From a virus: 64,000 nucleotides of DNA. Location: positions 1 to 64,000 of the IMG/VR virus record IMGVR_UViG_3300025626_001351; one strand, written 5' to 3'. A model generated the notes under the pieces. It had not been told where the DNA came from. It made no database searches and saw only the letters and a list, made by a program, of their open reading frames with translations. The first letter of the stretch is position 1; every line of letters begins with the position of its first letter. The translations under genes and the position numbers were made by a program. Of this stretch, positions 52,794 to 60,224 are shown one piece after another.

Positions 52794-53033
52794 TTATTTA
52801 CCAGTACTATATGCTTTATCAAAAGCATTAGCTAATCTACGAAGTTGGTCTTTTTCTTTTTTTGTTGGAGCTCCGTTGATTGTTTTTTCAATCTTATTCT
52901 TGATATTATTTAAGTCAGTCTCAAGTGATTTTTTTAACTTATTCTTTTTACTAACGAATAAATCAAATATACCTTCAGAAATATCTAACTTAGTAAATAA
53001 TTCTTTTAGTTTAGATTTTTTAATTGTTTTCAT
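52794..53033 (-). CDS. Small helical protein, probable tail component
   Basis: 79 residues, Lys/Leu-rich and predicted helical throughout (KKSKLKELFTKLDI, FVSKKNKLKKSLETDLNNI, KDQLRRLANAFDKAY). It lies between the tail-assembly chaperone and tape-measure genes, preceded by an AT box (53057-53064) and a short hairpin. Its function is unknown; position suggests tail assembly. Confidence 0.6.
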   Translation of the reverse strand: MKTIKKSKLKELFTKLDISEGIFDLFVSKKNKLKKSLETDLNNIKNKIEKTINGAPTKKEKDQLRRLANAFDKAYSTGK

Positions 53034-53056
53034 ACAAATCCCTTTTGTTCATATAG

Positions 53057-53064
53057 TATAAATA
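53057..53064 (-). promoter_or_regulatory. Candidate late AT box before 52794-53033 gene
   Basis: Coding strand ACATATTTATACTATATG, directly after a short stem-loop and about 24 nt before the ATG. Confidence 0.35.
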
Positions 53065-53066
53065 TG

Positions 53067-53096
53067 TAAAAACCCAACAATTACGCTGGGTCTTTA
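53067..53096 (-). terminator. Weak stem-loop after tail chaperone gene
   Basis: Minus-strand RNA: AAGACCCA, ten-base loop, UGGGUUUUU. A five-base core stem (ACCCA/UGGGU) with U-rich 3' side lies directly after the 53097 stop and ahead of an AT box, so it may end or attenuate the previous unit. Confidence 0.5.
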
Positions 53097-53378
53097 CTAT
53101 CTTGTTCTACTTTTTGCCTTAGCTTTCTTCATTTCCTTGTCATGTTGTGACTTTTCTTCTTCTTTAAACTCTATAATCTTCTGAATATAGAAGCTTCTAG
53201 CCCATACTGGCATATTGTAAACGTCAGTATGTGAGAATCCACCATTACCATGATAAATCAAGTCAAATATTTGAGAGTGTAAGTGTTTCCTATAATCAGA
53301 CCTCAGGCCAAAAAAACCCGATACCCATAGGTAACGACATATCTCTCCCTTCTCCAGTCTCTTCCGATACGAATTCAT
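53097..53378 (-). CDS. Tail-assembly chaperone extension (frameshift partner)
   Basis: 93-codon frame overlapping the 3' end of the 53296-54168 gene by 83 nt in the +1 (-2) frame. GGFSHTDVYNMPVWARSFYIQK is a pattern common in chaperone second halves of myophages, followed by a charged tail (KEMKKAKAKSRTR). No ribosome site precedes the nominal ATG at 53378. A run of seven T (53310-53316) in the overlap would let ribosomes shift into this frame, adding about 70 residues to the first product. In T4 the nearby small gene is 51. Confidence 0.7.
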   Translation of the reverse strand: MNSYRKRLEKGEICRYLWVSGFFGLRSDYRKHLHSQIFDLIYHGNGGFSHTDVYNMPVWARSFYIQKIIEFKEEEKSQHDKEMKKAKAKSRTR

Positions 53379-54168
53379 ATGTTAAATCAATATCAGGAAC
53401 TACTTTTGAAATATGTGCTCGGAGTGACTTTGAATCTACTGCAAATAATTCGTTATCCACGAAATTGTTTATTACTTTTTGTTCTACTTCACCATCTACT
53501 GAAAGTATCATGTTTTTCAATCGAGTTGTTAATTGTCGTGATGTGACATCCTTTAACTTACGATTTGCTTTCTTAATCTCTTCGGTTTGGTGTTTTACTT
53601 TTCGTTCTTTGGACTCTGTCATTGCTTGGAACGTAATTTTTCGTTCTGACCTTGGTAACGTGTATTCAAATTCATTTTTATGTAATTCTATTTGGTTAGA
53701 ACCATCATAATCATTATTTTCAAATTGTGTTAAATCAATTGTTTCCTTTTGTTTGTTATCACTATAAGGGTCATCGATTTCTACTACATAATCTTTACCA
53801 TATCCTAAGATTCTAGCCGCAATCATAATAGCGTTCTTGTCACCTGTAACTAAATCTACATATTTAATCACGTCACCCTTACCATTACCAATTATTAATG
53901 ACTGAAATAGTCTATCTAAGACTGTACCATCTTTAATGTATGATTGTGTGGTTAGGATATCTTCCTCTTTTGCTGTCATATACTTCATCTCGATTTGTCC
54001 TGAAGACAACGGATTGTCTTGAGGGTAAATTAATCCTTTAGATGGTAAGTCTATAATTTCAGTAGGGAATTTGTAATCACTAAGTTGTTTAACTTCGTGT
54101 TCTTTTTTTAACTTTTCTATCAGGTCTTTTTCATTACCTTGATATTCGTCTTGTAACTCATTACTCAT
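53296..54168 (-). CDS. Baseplate hub assembly / tail chaperone (T4 gp26-like)
   Basis: 290 residues. IDLPSKGLIYPQDNPLSSG, EMKYMTAKEEDILTTQSYI and VLDRLFQSLI match the T4_baseplate (gp26-like) family; a Lys-rich helical middle precedes a C-terminus ending GIGFFWPEV, the usual F(F)WP end. It lies between tube and tape-measure genes, where tail-assembly chaperones reside. Translation may end here or shift into the overlapping frame at the T-run, giving a second product of about 356 residues. Confidence 0.78.
   Translation of the reverse strand: MSNELQDEYQGNEKDLIEKLKKEHEVKQLSDYKFPTEIIDLPSKGLIYPQDNPLSSGQIEMKYMTAKEEDILTTQSYIKDGTVLDRLFQSLIIGNGKGDVIKYVDLVTGDKNAIMIAARILGYGKDYVVEIDDPYSDNKQKETIDLTQFENNDYDGSNQIELHKNEFEYTLPRSERKITFQAMTESKERKVKHQTEEIKKANRKLKDVTSRQLTTRLKNMILSVDGEVEQKVINNFVDNELFAVDSKSLRAHISKVVPDIDLTYEFVSEETGEGRDMSLPMGIGFFWPEV
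53310..53316 (-). other. Candidate programmed frameshift site (seven T)
   Basis: In the coding strand GGG TTT TTT TGG lies four codons before the stop of the gp26-like gene and inside the overlap with the 93-codon frame. Slipping -2 (or +1) on the T-run continues as GGC CTG AGG in the second frame. A -1 slip reaches TGA within three codons. Confidence 0.6.
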
Positions 54169-54269
54169 AACGTATGTTCTTTTTATTTAGATTTATATAA
54201 AATTAGGCAAAATATGCCTTTTTAACCTTTCATATAGTAATATATATGTGATTCGCAATTAATTAATAC

Positions 54270-54299
54270 AAAAAAACCCCCAATTTCTTGGAGGTTTTT
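54270..54299 (-). terminator. Rho-independent terminator after tail tube gene
   Basis: Minus-strand RNA forms a stem AAAACCUCCAA / UUGGGGGUUUU with a GAAA loop, one mismatch, followed by a run of U (seven in total, partly in the stem). It lies 20 nt past the tail tube stop. The inverted repeat could also act on the opposite strand. Confidence 0.8.
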
Positions 54300-54320
54300 A
54301 TCAATTTGTATTTTATTCAA

Positions 54321-54809
54321 TTAGAATTGAAGTATTGCGTAATCGTATGTAAGTGTTAATTCAACCGTTGCAAGGTCTTCACCAGCATAGTCCATATCTG
54401 AAAAGTTAGCTGATTGTATATAAGCTCCCTTTAACGTCCACTCTTCTACTTTATCACCAACAGGACCCAAACTATTGAATGTGATATCTTTTTTGTAGAA
54501 ATCAGAGTAACCATCTCTACCTGTTACAGATTCGTGATGTAATCTTACCCATTCCATTGTTGCTTGTGCAGCAGATGGTACTACTGGGTCATATAAAGTG
54601 ATTGCGAGGTCTTGCCATTCAGAGCGACCTTTCACATATCTTCTAACATTGATGTGGTCGATGGTAACTTTACCATTTTGAATTTCTGGCCTAGCAGCTG
54701 TTTTCACTAAGTACGCAGGTATTCCCTCGATATACATAATGAACCTGTTTGACATTTTAGGTTCAAAATTCGTGAACATAATTTCTGTTGGGTCTAATAA
54801 TTGTGCCAT
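54321..54809 (-). CDS. gp19: Tail tube protein (T4 gp19-like)
   Basis: 162 residues, matching the 163 of T4 gp19. FEPKMSNRFIMYIEGIPAYLV, ITLYDPVVPSAAQATMEWV and the C-terminal VELTLTYDYAILQF are the recognisable blocks of tube proteins. It forms the inner tube of the contractile tail. A strong AGGAG ribosome site precedes it and a stem-loop terminator (54270-54299) follows, suggesting a separately controlled, abundant product. Confidence 0.92.
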   Translation of the reverse strand: MAQLLDPTEIMFTNFEPKMSNRFIMYIEGIPAYLVKTAARPEIQNGKVTIDHINVRRYVKGRSEWQDLAITLYDPVVPSAAQATMEWVRLHHESVTGRDGYSDFYKKDITFNSLGPVGDKVEEWTLKGAYIQSANFSDMDYAGEDLATVELTLTYDYAILQF

Positions 54810-54836
54810 TTAATTCTCCTATTGTTTCTTCTTACT

Positions 54837-54844
54837 AATAAATA
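54837..54844 (-). promoter_or_regulatory. Candidate late AT box before tail tube gene
   Basis: Coding strand GACTATTTATTAGT, about 28 nt before the ATG, with AGGAG following. Confidence 0.4.
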
Positions 54845-54859
54845 GTCTTGTTTTAAATT

Positions 54860-57259
54860 TTATCCTTCAGGAAAAGCTGCGCCAGTCGGAAGTACATTGA
54901 AATCAAGTACTATGAATTCAGCAGTTTTAGCTGGTTGAATAAAAATTTCACCTTTTAATATATTTCTATCGATAACGTCTGGTGTATTGTTAGTTTCATC
55001 CATGATTACTCTAAATGCGTACAGACCTTGTCTTTGTTGTACTGATTCTAAGTATGGGTTAACTATTGCCAAGAATCTGTTTCTTGTAGCAGCCGTATTA
55101 TTTTCGAATATTAAATATCTTGAAGATGAAGCGATAAATTTCTTTAAAGCGATTAATAATCTTCTTACATTAATTCTGTCAAGTGCCGATGGTTTAGCTT
55201 GAAGTGTCTTCTGACCAAATACAGTAGCACCTTGTCCAGGGAATGTAGCGATTGGGTTAATTCTGTTTTCGTAAAGAGTATCTCTTTCTGTGTGAGTTAA
55301 TCTTGTTTTAACTTCTATTACGTTTGGTAATCCACCTCTGTTTAAACCTGCAGGTGCGAACCATGGTTCAGCAACTGAATCGTTAAATGCAATTACACCT
55401 GGTATTACAACACTTGGCGGTACCCAGATTGGTTTGTTCTTATCAGTATCAAGGATTTTTACCCATGGGTGATAAGTACCAACGTAGTTAGAATCGAAAG
55501 CCGTTAATGAGTTAACAACAGTAGCAATAGAATCTTGATATGCACCAGCGTCCATAACGTAGAATGCGTCTTGTCTATCTTCACACATATCTTTAGCAAA
55601 TGTACTTACTGATGAGTGATATCTGTTGATAACACCTGGTGTTACTAACATATTCATATCGTATTCATCAGGATTAGATACAGCTGCGATAGCTTTTCTA
55701 TAAGCAATTGTTCCATCAGCCGTAGCAGATGATAAGTCTAAACCTTGTGAGTTTCCAGCGACAATATCAGCCCCTTTGTAAACTAATCGGTTTGGAGCGA
55801 ATCCATCAAATCCACCTTGGAATGGTATCATAAATTTCTTAGCGTCAATAATTGAGTTTAAAGATATAGCGGTTTCTTGTCCTACAATACCAGTTACACA
55901 ATTAGACAACATAAAATCAACACCTACTGATTCAAGAGAAGAATCTGGAATTGGATTTAAGAAGTTTAAATTATCTGTGTTTGTGAAATCAAATGAGTAT
56001 CCTAAGAATGCTCTCTTGTTATATTCACCACCAATAGATTGTGATACTTCGTATGTTGGATGTGGTAAATCATACCCACTATGTACTGGAGACCTTAGAG
56101 CTTTAAATCCGAAAGGTACTAATGTTGAATCAAGTGCTTGATTATCTACATCAGAATCAACTTCTACTCTAATATGAACTGAAGCGTTAGCGTAGTCACC
56201 ATTTGAAGTAACTTTACCATTTGCATCAACAGTTATGTATTTGTCACCAATTACTCTCTTAATATAATTAGGAGAATTAGGGTCTAAGTTAACACCACTA
56301 AATTCTTCAACTATATTAGGTCTAACATCAGAATCTTGTACAGTTGCACCAAAAACAGAATTAGGTATTTTACCCGTATCTACTCTTCTGATTATTACAG
56401 AGAATGTTCCGTATTCAGAACCTGGTACTTCAGATGCTTGTTTGATATCTCTAATACCTACTTTAAATTCGTAGTTAGTTGGATTACCATGAGATAGTGT
56501 ATGGAATTTTATTAATTTTTTAGTAACACCACTAACGTTTTGAGACGTAATCCAAGGAGTTGAAGCCTCTGAATAAGCTTTGGTGTAGTCAGTTGTAAAG
56601 TTTGATGCTTTAACTACTTCTATAACTTCGTCTTTAGCAAAAGATGCTGATTGGAAAGTAGAAAAGTTCAAGTATGTGTATAGGTATTCCGATGATTTAG
56701 GAGCGTATCCAAGAACTTTAGTAAAGTAATTTGTACTTGTTGGGTTTAAAGATGCTGTAGCAATTACAGTATATGCAGATGCTGATAATACAGGAACCGG
56801 TCCTGATGCACTTAGTGCAAGTTTAAAATCAGATGCTGATACATCAGTTAAAGAACCACTCAAGTTAGCTACAAAAGATAAATCTGTTGAACCAGTGTTG
56901 TGTGATGTTAATGTAGTTGTCGGATGGAATACAGCCGCAACTTGTCTTCCAGCTGAGCTGGATATTTCTAATACAAGTGGTTCAACTACATATCCACTCT
57001 GTCCTAATACTCTTACGATAGTTGCATTTCCTGCATCTTCTAAGTATGCTTGCGCAGTATAAGGAAGATATGAATCTTCAGTTAAGCCTCCAAACGTTTG
57101 TTGGAATTCTTGAAATGACTCTACTTTCGTTGGTACGAATGCAGGGCCTTTTATGGTTTGTCCTATAAGAGCAGCACCTATTTCACCAATACCTACTGGT
57201 AAAAATGATAAATCTTTCTCTCTTGTGAATACACCTGGACTAACAATTCTTTCAGCCAT
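54860..57259 (-). CDS. gp18: Tail sheath protein (T4 gp18-like)
   Basis: 799 residues (T4: 659). SPGVFTREKDLSFLPVGIGEIGAALIG is the sheath N-terminal pattern; the conserved C-terminal domain includes TVFGQKTLQ, RINVRRLLIALKKFIASSSRYLIFENN and GEIFIQPAKTAEFIVLDFNVL. The extra length lies in the central beta-rich, surface-exposed region (about 90-450). AGGAG lies 8 nt before the ATG and an AT box (57298-57305) about 40 nt upstream. Confidence 0.95.
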   Translation of the reverse strand: MAERIVSPGVFTREKDLSFLPVGIGEIGAALIGQTIKGPAFVPTKVESFQEFQQTFGGLTEDSYLPYTAQAYLEDAGNATIVRVLGQSGYVVEPLVLEISSSAGRQVAAVFHPTTTLTSHNTGSTDLSFVANLSGSLTDVSASDFKLALSASGPVPVLSASAYTVIATASLNPTSTNYFTKVLGYAPKSSEYLYTYLNFSTFQSASFAKDEVIEVVKASNFTTDYTKAYSEASTPWITSQNVSGVTKKLIKFHTLSHGNPTNYEFKVGIRDIKQASEVPGSEYGTFSVIIRRVDTGKIPNSVFGATVQDSDVRPNIVEEFSGVNLDPNSPNYIKRVIGDKYITVDANGKVTSNGDYANASVHIRVEVDSDVDNQALDSTLVPFGFKALRSPVHSGYDLPHPTYEVSQSIGGEYNKRAFLGYSFDFTNTDNLNFLNPIPDSSLESVGVDFMLSNCVTGIVGQETAISLNSIIDAKKFMIPFQGGFDGFAPNRLVYKGADIVAGNSQGLDLSSATADGTIAYRKAIAAVSNPDEYDMNMLVTPGVINRYHSSVSTFAKDMCEDRQDAFYVMDAGAYQDSIATVVNSLTAFDSNYVGTYHPWVKILDTDKNKPIWVPPSVVIPGVIAFNDSVAEPWFAPAGLNRGGLPNVIEVKTRLTHTERDTLYENRINPIATFPGQGATVFGQKTLQAKPSALDRINVRRLLIALKKFIASSSRYLIFENNTAATRNRFLAIVNPYLESVQQRQGLYAFRVIMDETNNTPDVIDRNILKGEIFIQPAKTAEFIVLDFNVLPTGAAFPEG

Positions 57260-57297
57260 TATTTTCTCCTAATAATTAATCTTTGGGTTTACCTTTA

Positions 57298-57305
57298 TAT
57301 AAATA
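57298..57305 (-). promoter_or_regulatory. Candidate late AT box before tail sheath gene
   Basis: Coding strand GGTATTTATATAAAGG, about 39 nt before the sheath ATG. Confidence 0.4.
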
Positions 57306-57330
57306 CCTTAAAAAATTTGAAAACGAATAT

Positions 57331-57612
57331 TTATTTGCTTGGAGTAAAGGTATTTTTTTCAATATCGTAAGTTCCCTCACCATATTTTTCCCTTAAACCG
57401 TTTCCTAATTCTGTTTCTTCAGTTCTTAAGTTATCATAATCGCCTAACAAAGTTTTCTTTTCGTCCTTTAATTGTCCGAATGTTTGTTCTAGCCTTTGTA
57501 TATCAATTTCGATTTCCCCTAACCTACTTGTAACAGTCAAAACTTTTGCTTGAATGTCATAAATACGTTTTTGTTCTTCGTTTGTAAATTCTTTTACTAT
57601 TTTCTCTTCCAT
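57331..57612 (-). CDS. Small coiled-coil protein in late operon
   Basis: 93 residues; a continuous heptad pattern from about 8 to 75 (VLTVTSRLGEIEIDIQRL, FGQLKDEKKTLLGDYDNL) ends with a basic/polar tail. Located between the gp15-like and sheath genes, preceded by an AT box at 57636-57643. Small coiled-coil proteins of this type occur in many marine T4-like late regions; function unknown. Confidence 0.65.
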   Translation of the reverse strand: MEEKIVKEFTNEEQKRIYDIQAKVLTVTSRLGEIEIDIQRLEQTFGQLKDEKKTLLGDYDNLRTEETELGNGLREKYGEGTYDIEKNTFTPSK

Positions 57613-57635
57613 AACATCTTTTGTTTATTTGTGTA

Positions 57636-57643
57636 TATAAATA
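57636..57643 (-). promoter_or_regulatory. Candidate late AT box before coiled-coil gene
   Basis: Coding strand ACATATTTATATACAC, about 24 nt before the ATG at 57612. Confidence 0.35.
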
Positions 57644-57651
57644 TGTAAATA

Positions 57652-58491
57652 TTATTCATTACCACGTTTTTTAGCATTTGAATTACCTGAAAGTGATGGT
57701 ACTTCTCCAAAAGATACCTTACCAACTGAAATATGACGTTTAGTATTGTTGGTAACAGCAGCATATTCTGGTACTATGTAAGCTTTAACAGTTAAACTTA
57801 TATTTGCTCTCGTAATTCGGTCTTGACCCATTTCTGATATGGTCTCAAATCCATATGATTCACCCTTTACAACAAATTTATATCTTTCACCAAATGAACG
57901 TCCTTGGAAATAAACTATTTGCTCTACTACCTTATTAACTTGTTCCATATAATCAGTCCAAACAACTACTTCATATTCTAAATTAACATAATCAGGTCTT
58001 TCTACTGATAAAAACTCTTTTTTAGGTGTCTCATCTGTTAATATTGAAAATGCATCATATCGATTAACATTAGTATATGTTCGTTCAAACATCTGATGAG
58101 CATCTTCGTTTTGAGCTACTTTTAATTTTGAAAGTTCTGTATTAACTGACAAGTTATTTCTTTTAAACATAATAACAGGTGTTTGTAACATCCCATTGTC
58201 ATCTCGCATAAACCCATCACGTTGTGCACTTGCCCATTTTTCAGGAGAAGCATACATTACTGGTATTGGTAAAAATCTACCATCATCTTCTACAGTAGGT
58301 TTAACATCTTTTTCTAAAAACGTTTTAAATGCAGAATCAATATCATATATACCAACATTAACATTTTTTACTTTGTCTTTATCTCTACGAAGTTGTTTTG
58401 CTTTATTAAGCTTTGGGTCAACAGCCGTAGATGATTGTGTTTGTATAATCTGAGGTTTTGAATTATCTGTATTTCTATATTTAGTTGCCAT
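57652..58491 (-). CDS. Tail completion / sheath stabiliser (gp15- or gp3-like)
   Basis: 279 residues (T4 gp15: 272). A basic, polar N-terminus precedes PIPVMYASPEKWASAQRDGF, YVNLEYEVVVWTDYMEQVNKVVEQI and FERYKFVVKG-like strands ending SLTVKAYIVPE, the layout of gp15. In T4 gp15 caps the tail and binds gp14 and the sheath. Gene order 13-14-15-18-19 supports this. A distinction from gp3 cannot be made by eye. Confidence 0.65.
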   Translation of the reverse strand: MATKYRNTDNSKPQIIQTQSSTAVDPKLNKAKQLRRDKDKVKNVNVGIYDIDSAFKTFLEKDVKPTVEDDGRFLPIPVMYASPEKWASAQRDGFMRDDNGMLQTPVIMFKRNNLSVNTELSKLKVAQNEDAHQMFERTYTNVNRYDAFSILTDETPKKEFLSVERPDYVNLEYEVVVWTDYMEQVNKVVEQIVYFQGRSFGERYKFVVKGESYGFETISEMGQDRITRANISLTVKAYIVPEYAAVTNNTKRHISVGKVSFGEVPSLSGNSNAKKRGNE

Positions 58492-58492
58492 G

Positions 58493-59020
58493 TTATAGTC
58501 CTATTGGTACTTTGTTATCATTTTGATTTGAATTACCAAATCGTGTATCAACTAATTTAATACTTGTTTGTCTTGAAACGTGTGCATCACATATAATAGA
58601 TACATTCAACCCTTGGTCGTCACCACCATCCCAAGTCTTTGGGTTTTTTCCGGCAAAATATTGATATGAGTATGATGCGTCAATTAAATGATATTCATCA
58701 TTCCATTGAATGATGTCACCAACACTTGGTACTAATTCTCTATCTACTAAACTTTGTCTAAGAAATCTAAACTGTACCTCACGACTATAAGATTGACCAT
58801 AGTCATCTGATATTTGTGCTGATTGGTTTCTTTCGATTAAACATGGTACTTTTATAGGTTGGTTGTATACTTTATCTTTTCCTTCACCATATAAGTTAGA
58901 TTTAGTATCGCTTACTGATACCATATAGTAATATATCTCTGTATCGATTATATCATCTATTAGCTCTTTGTTTAGTTTATTAAACAAACTCATATCTCGT
59001 TGTCCACCGAACAATGCCAT
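58493..59020 (-). CDS. Neck protein (T4 gp14-like)
   Basis: 175 residues (T4 gp14: 256). FNKLNKELIDDIIDTEIYYY, NLYGEGKDKVYNQPIKVPCLIE and REVQFRFLRQSL match the neck-protein pattern; IIQWNDEYHLIDASYSYQYF follows. With the gp13-like protein it forms the collar ring joining head and tail. It is located 3 nt after the gp13-like gene and 1 nt before the gp15-like gene. Confidence 0.7.
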   Translation of the reverse strand: MALFGGQRDMSLFNKLNKELIDDIIDTEIYYYMVSVSDTKSNLYGEGKDKVYNQPIKVPCLIERNQSAQISDDYGQSYSREVQFRFLRQSLVDRELVPSVGDIIQWNDEYHLIDASYSYQYFAGKNPKTWDGGDDQGLNVSIICDAHVSRQTSIKLVDTRFGNSNQNDNKVPIGL

Positions 59021-59023
59021 AAA

Positions 59024-60187
59024 TTACCCTATAAAAATTGGTCTTGGTACTCTATTTAAAGTCTCTTCTAAATATTCAGACTCTTCTTTTCTTGCTTCCA
59101 TTAATGACCTACGAGATGTTGAATCTAACATTTCTTTTAAGTCAGTTAATAGAGTTTCTTTTTCTGCAGAAGCTTCATTTCTTAAATCTGCACCATCAAG
59201 TGTTACATCAGCTCCTGGTATTGGAATAGAACTAAATTTAGCTCTAATAGCACCTAACATTTCTTTAGCTAATGCTAATGCGTATCTAGCAATCCATTGT
59301 TTACCTGCACTATTGATATTGGCATATGTTAATCTTCCAAATGGTGCGTTTGATAAATCACTCACAACATTAGTATTAGCAATAGGTGATTTAGTTTCAC
59401 TTTCAAGTGTATATTCAAAATATACTTTAGCACCAGTGTCACCTGCCGTTGGTACAGGAAATAGTTTTACTCTCTGACCATCTATATGAAATCCAAATGA
59501 AGATTTACGGATGTAATCGTTAAATTCAATAGCTTGTAATCTTAAGAGGTCATCAAACATTGGTTGCATCATAAATGATACACCAGGTGAGTAATTACCC
59601 CAACCAAAGGTTTGCATCATTTGTTGAGAACCAAGACCAGTACCTACAAATGGGTCAAAGTATCTAATAATTGCAGGTGGTGATGTATGAAATACCTTAC
59701 GAAGTGTTACTCCATTAGATACTGAACCACTTTCTAAATTTACTCTAGAATCGTCACCTAAATCATAAATTTGTTGACCACCATTCATTTCGAATGAACC
59801 TGTATAAACAGTAACTCTACCACCAGAACCAGCTTCTGTACCATAATCTTTAGCTATATTAACTACACCACCTAAATTTGTAGCTATTTCTGTATCTGAT
59901 AAATCTAAATCTAAAGATGAGCCTTGTATAGATAACATATTCTCTTTTGCTCTGTACTGATTTACTTGTGAAGAATATTCATTAGCTGCCTCTTCAAGAC
60001 AAGTAAAAAAGTTTATATCTTGTAATTCAACATCTACGATTGGATAACCTAATCGCTTAGCACACCATTCAGCTACTTTTGGAGCATCTGATTGAAACTT
60101 AACGTCTGCATCAAAAAACCCAAAAGGAGTTGATGACCCACTTGAAAATGAACCTGAACCAGGCCAAATTGGAATATCTACTGCCAT
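59024..60187 (-). CDS. Neck protein (T4 gp13-like)
   Basis: 387 residues (T4 gp13: 309). FDADVKFQSDAPKVAEWCAK, LGYPIVDVELQDINFFTCLEEAANEYSSQ is the recognised N-terminal block of gp13 relatives; the central part is Gly/Phe-rich and the C-terminal helix contains LMEARKEESEYLEETLN. It starts with AAGGAG and has an AT box at 60208-60215. With gp14 it closes the head after packaging and binds the tail. Confidence 0.75.
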   Translation of the reverse strand: MAVDIPIWPGSGSFSSGSSTPFGFFDADVKFQSDAPKVAEWCAKRLGYPIVDVELQDINFFTCLEEAANEYSSQVNQYRAKENMLSIQGSSLDLDLSDTEIATNLGGVVNIAKDYGTEAGSGGRVTVYTGSFEMNGGQQIYDLGDDSRVNLESGSVSNGVTLRKVFHTSPPAIIRYFDPFVGTGLGSQQMMQTFGWGNYSPGVSFMMQPMFDDLLRLQAIEFNDYIRKSSFGFHIDGQRVKLFPVPTAGDTGAKVYFEYTLESETKSPIANTNVVSDLSNAPFGRLTYANINSAGKQWIARYALALAKEMLGAIRAKFSSIPIPGADVTLDGADLRNEASAEKETLLTDLKEMLDSTSRRSLMEARKEESEYLEETLNRVPRPIFIG

Positions 60188-60207
60188 TTAATTCTCCTTG
60201 TTATACA

Positions 60208-60215
60208 TATAAATA
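60208..60215 (-). promoter_or_regulatory. Candidate late AT box before gp13-like gene
   Basis: Coding strand CCATATTTATATGTATAAC followed by AAGGAG and the ATG at 60187. Confidence 0.4.
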
Positions 60216-60224
60216 TGGTAGAAC

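Noticed and set aside
53231-53710. 159-codon plus-strand open frame opposite the gp26-like gene
   Set aside because: Ser/Phe-rich antisense shadow with no independent support.
58968-59477. 169-codon plus-strand open frame opposite the gp13/gp14-like genes
   Set aside because: Antisense shadow of well-supported neck genes; no promoter, ribosome site or recognised domain.
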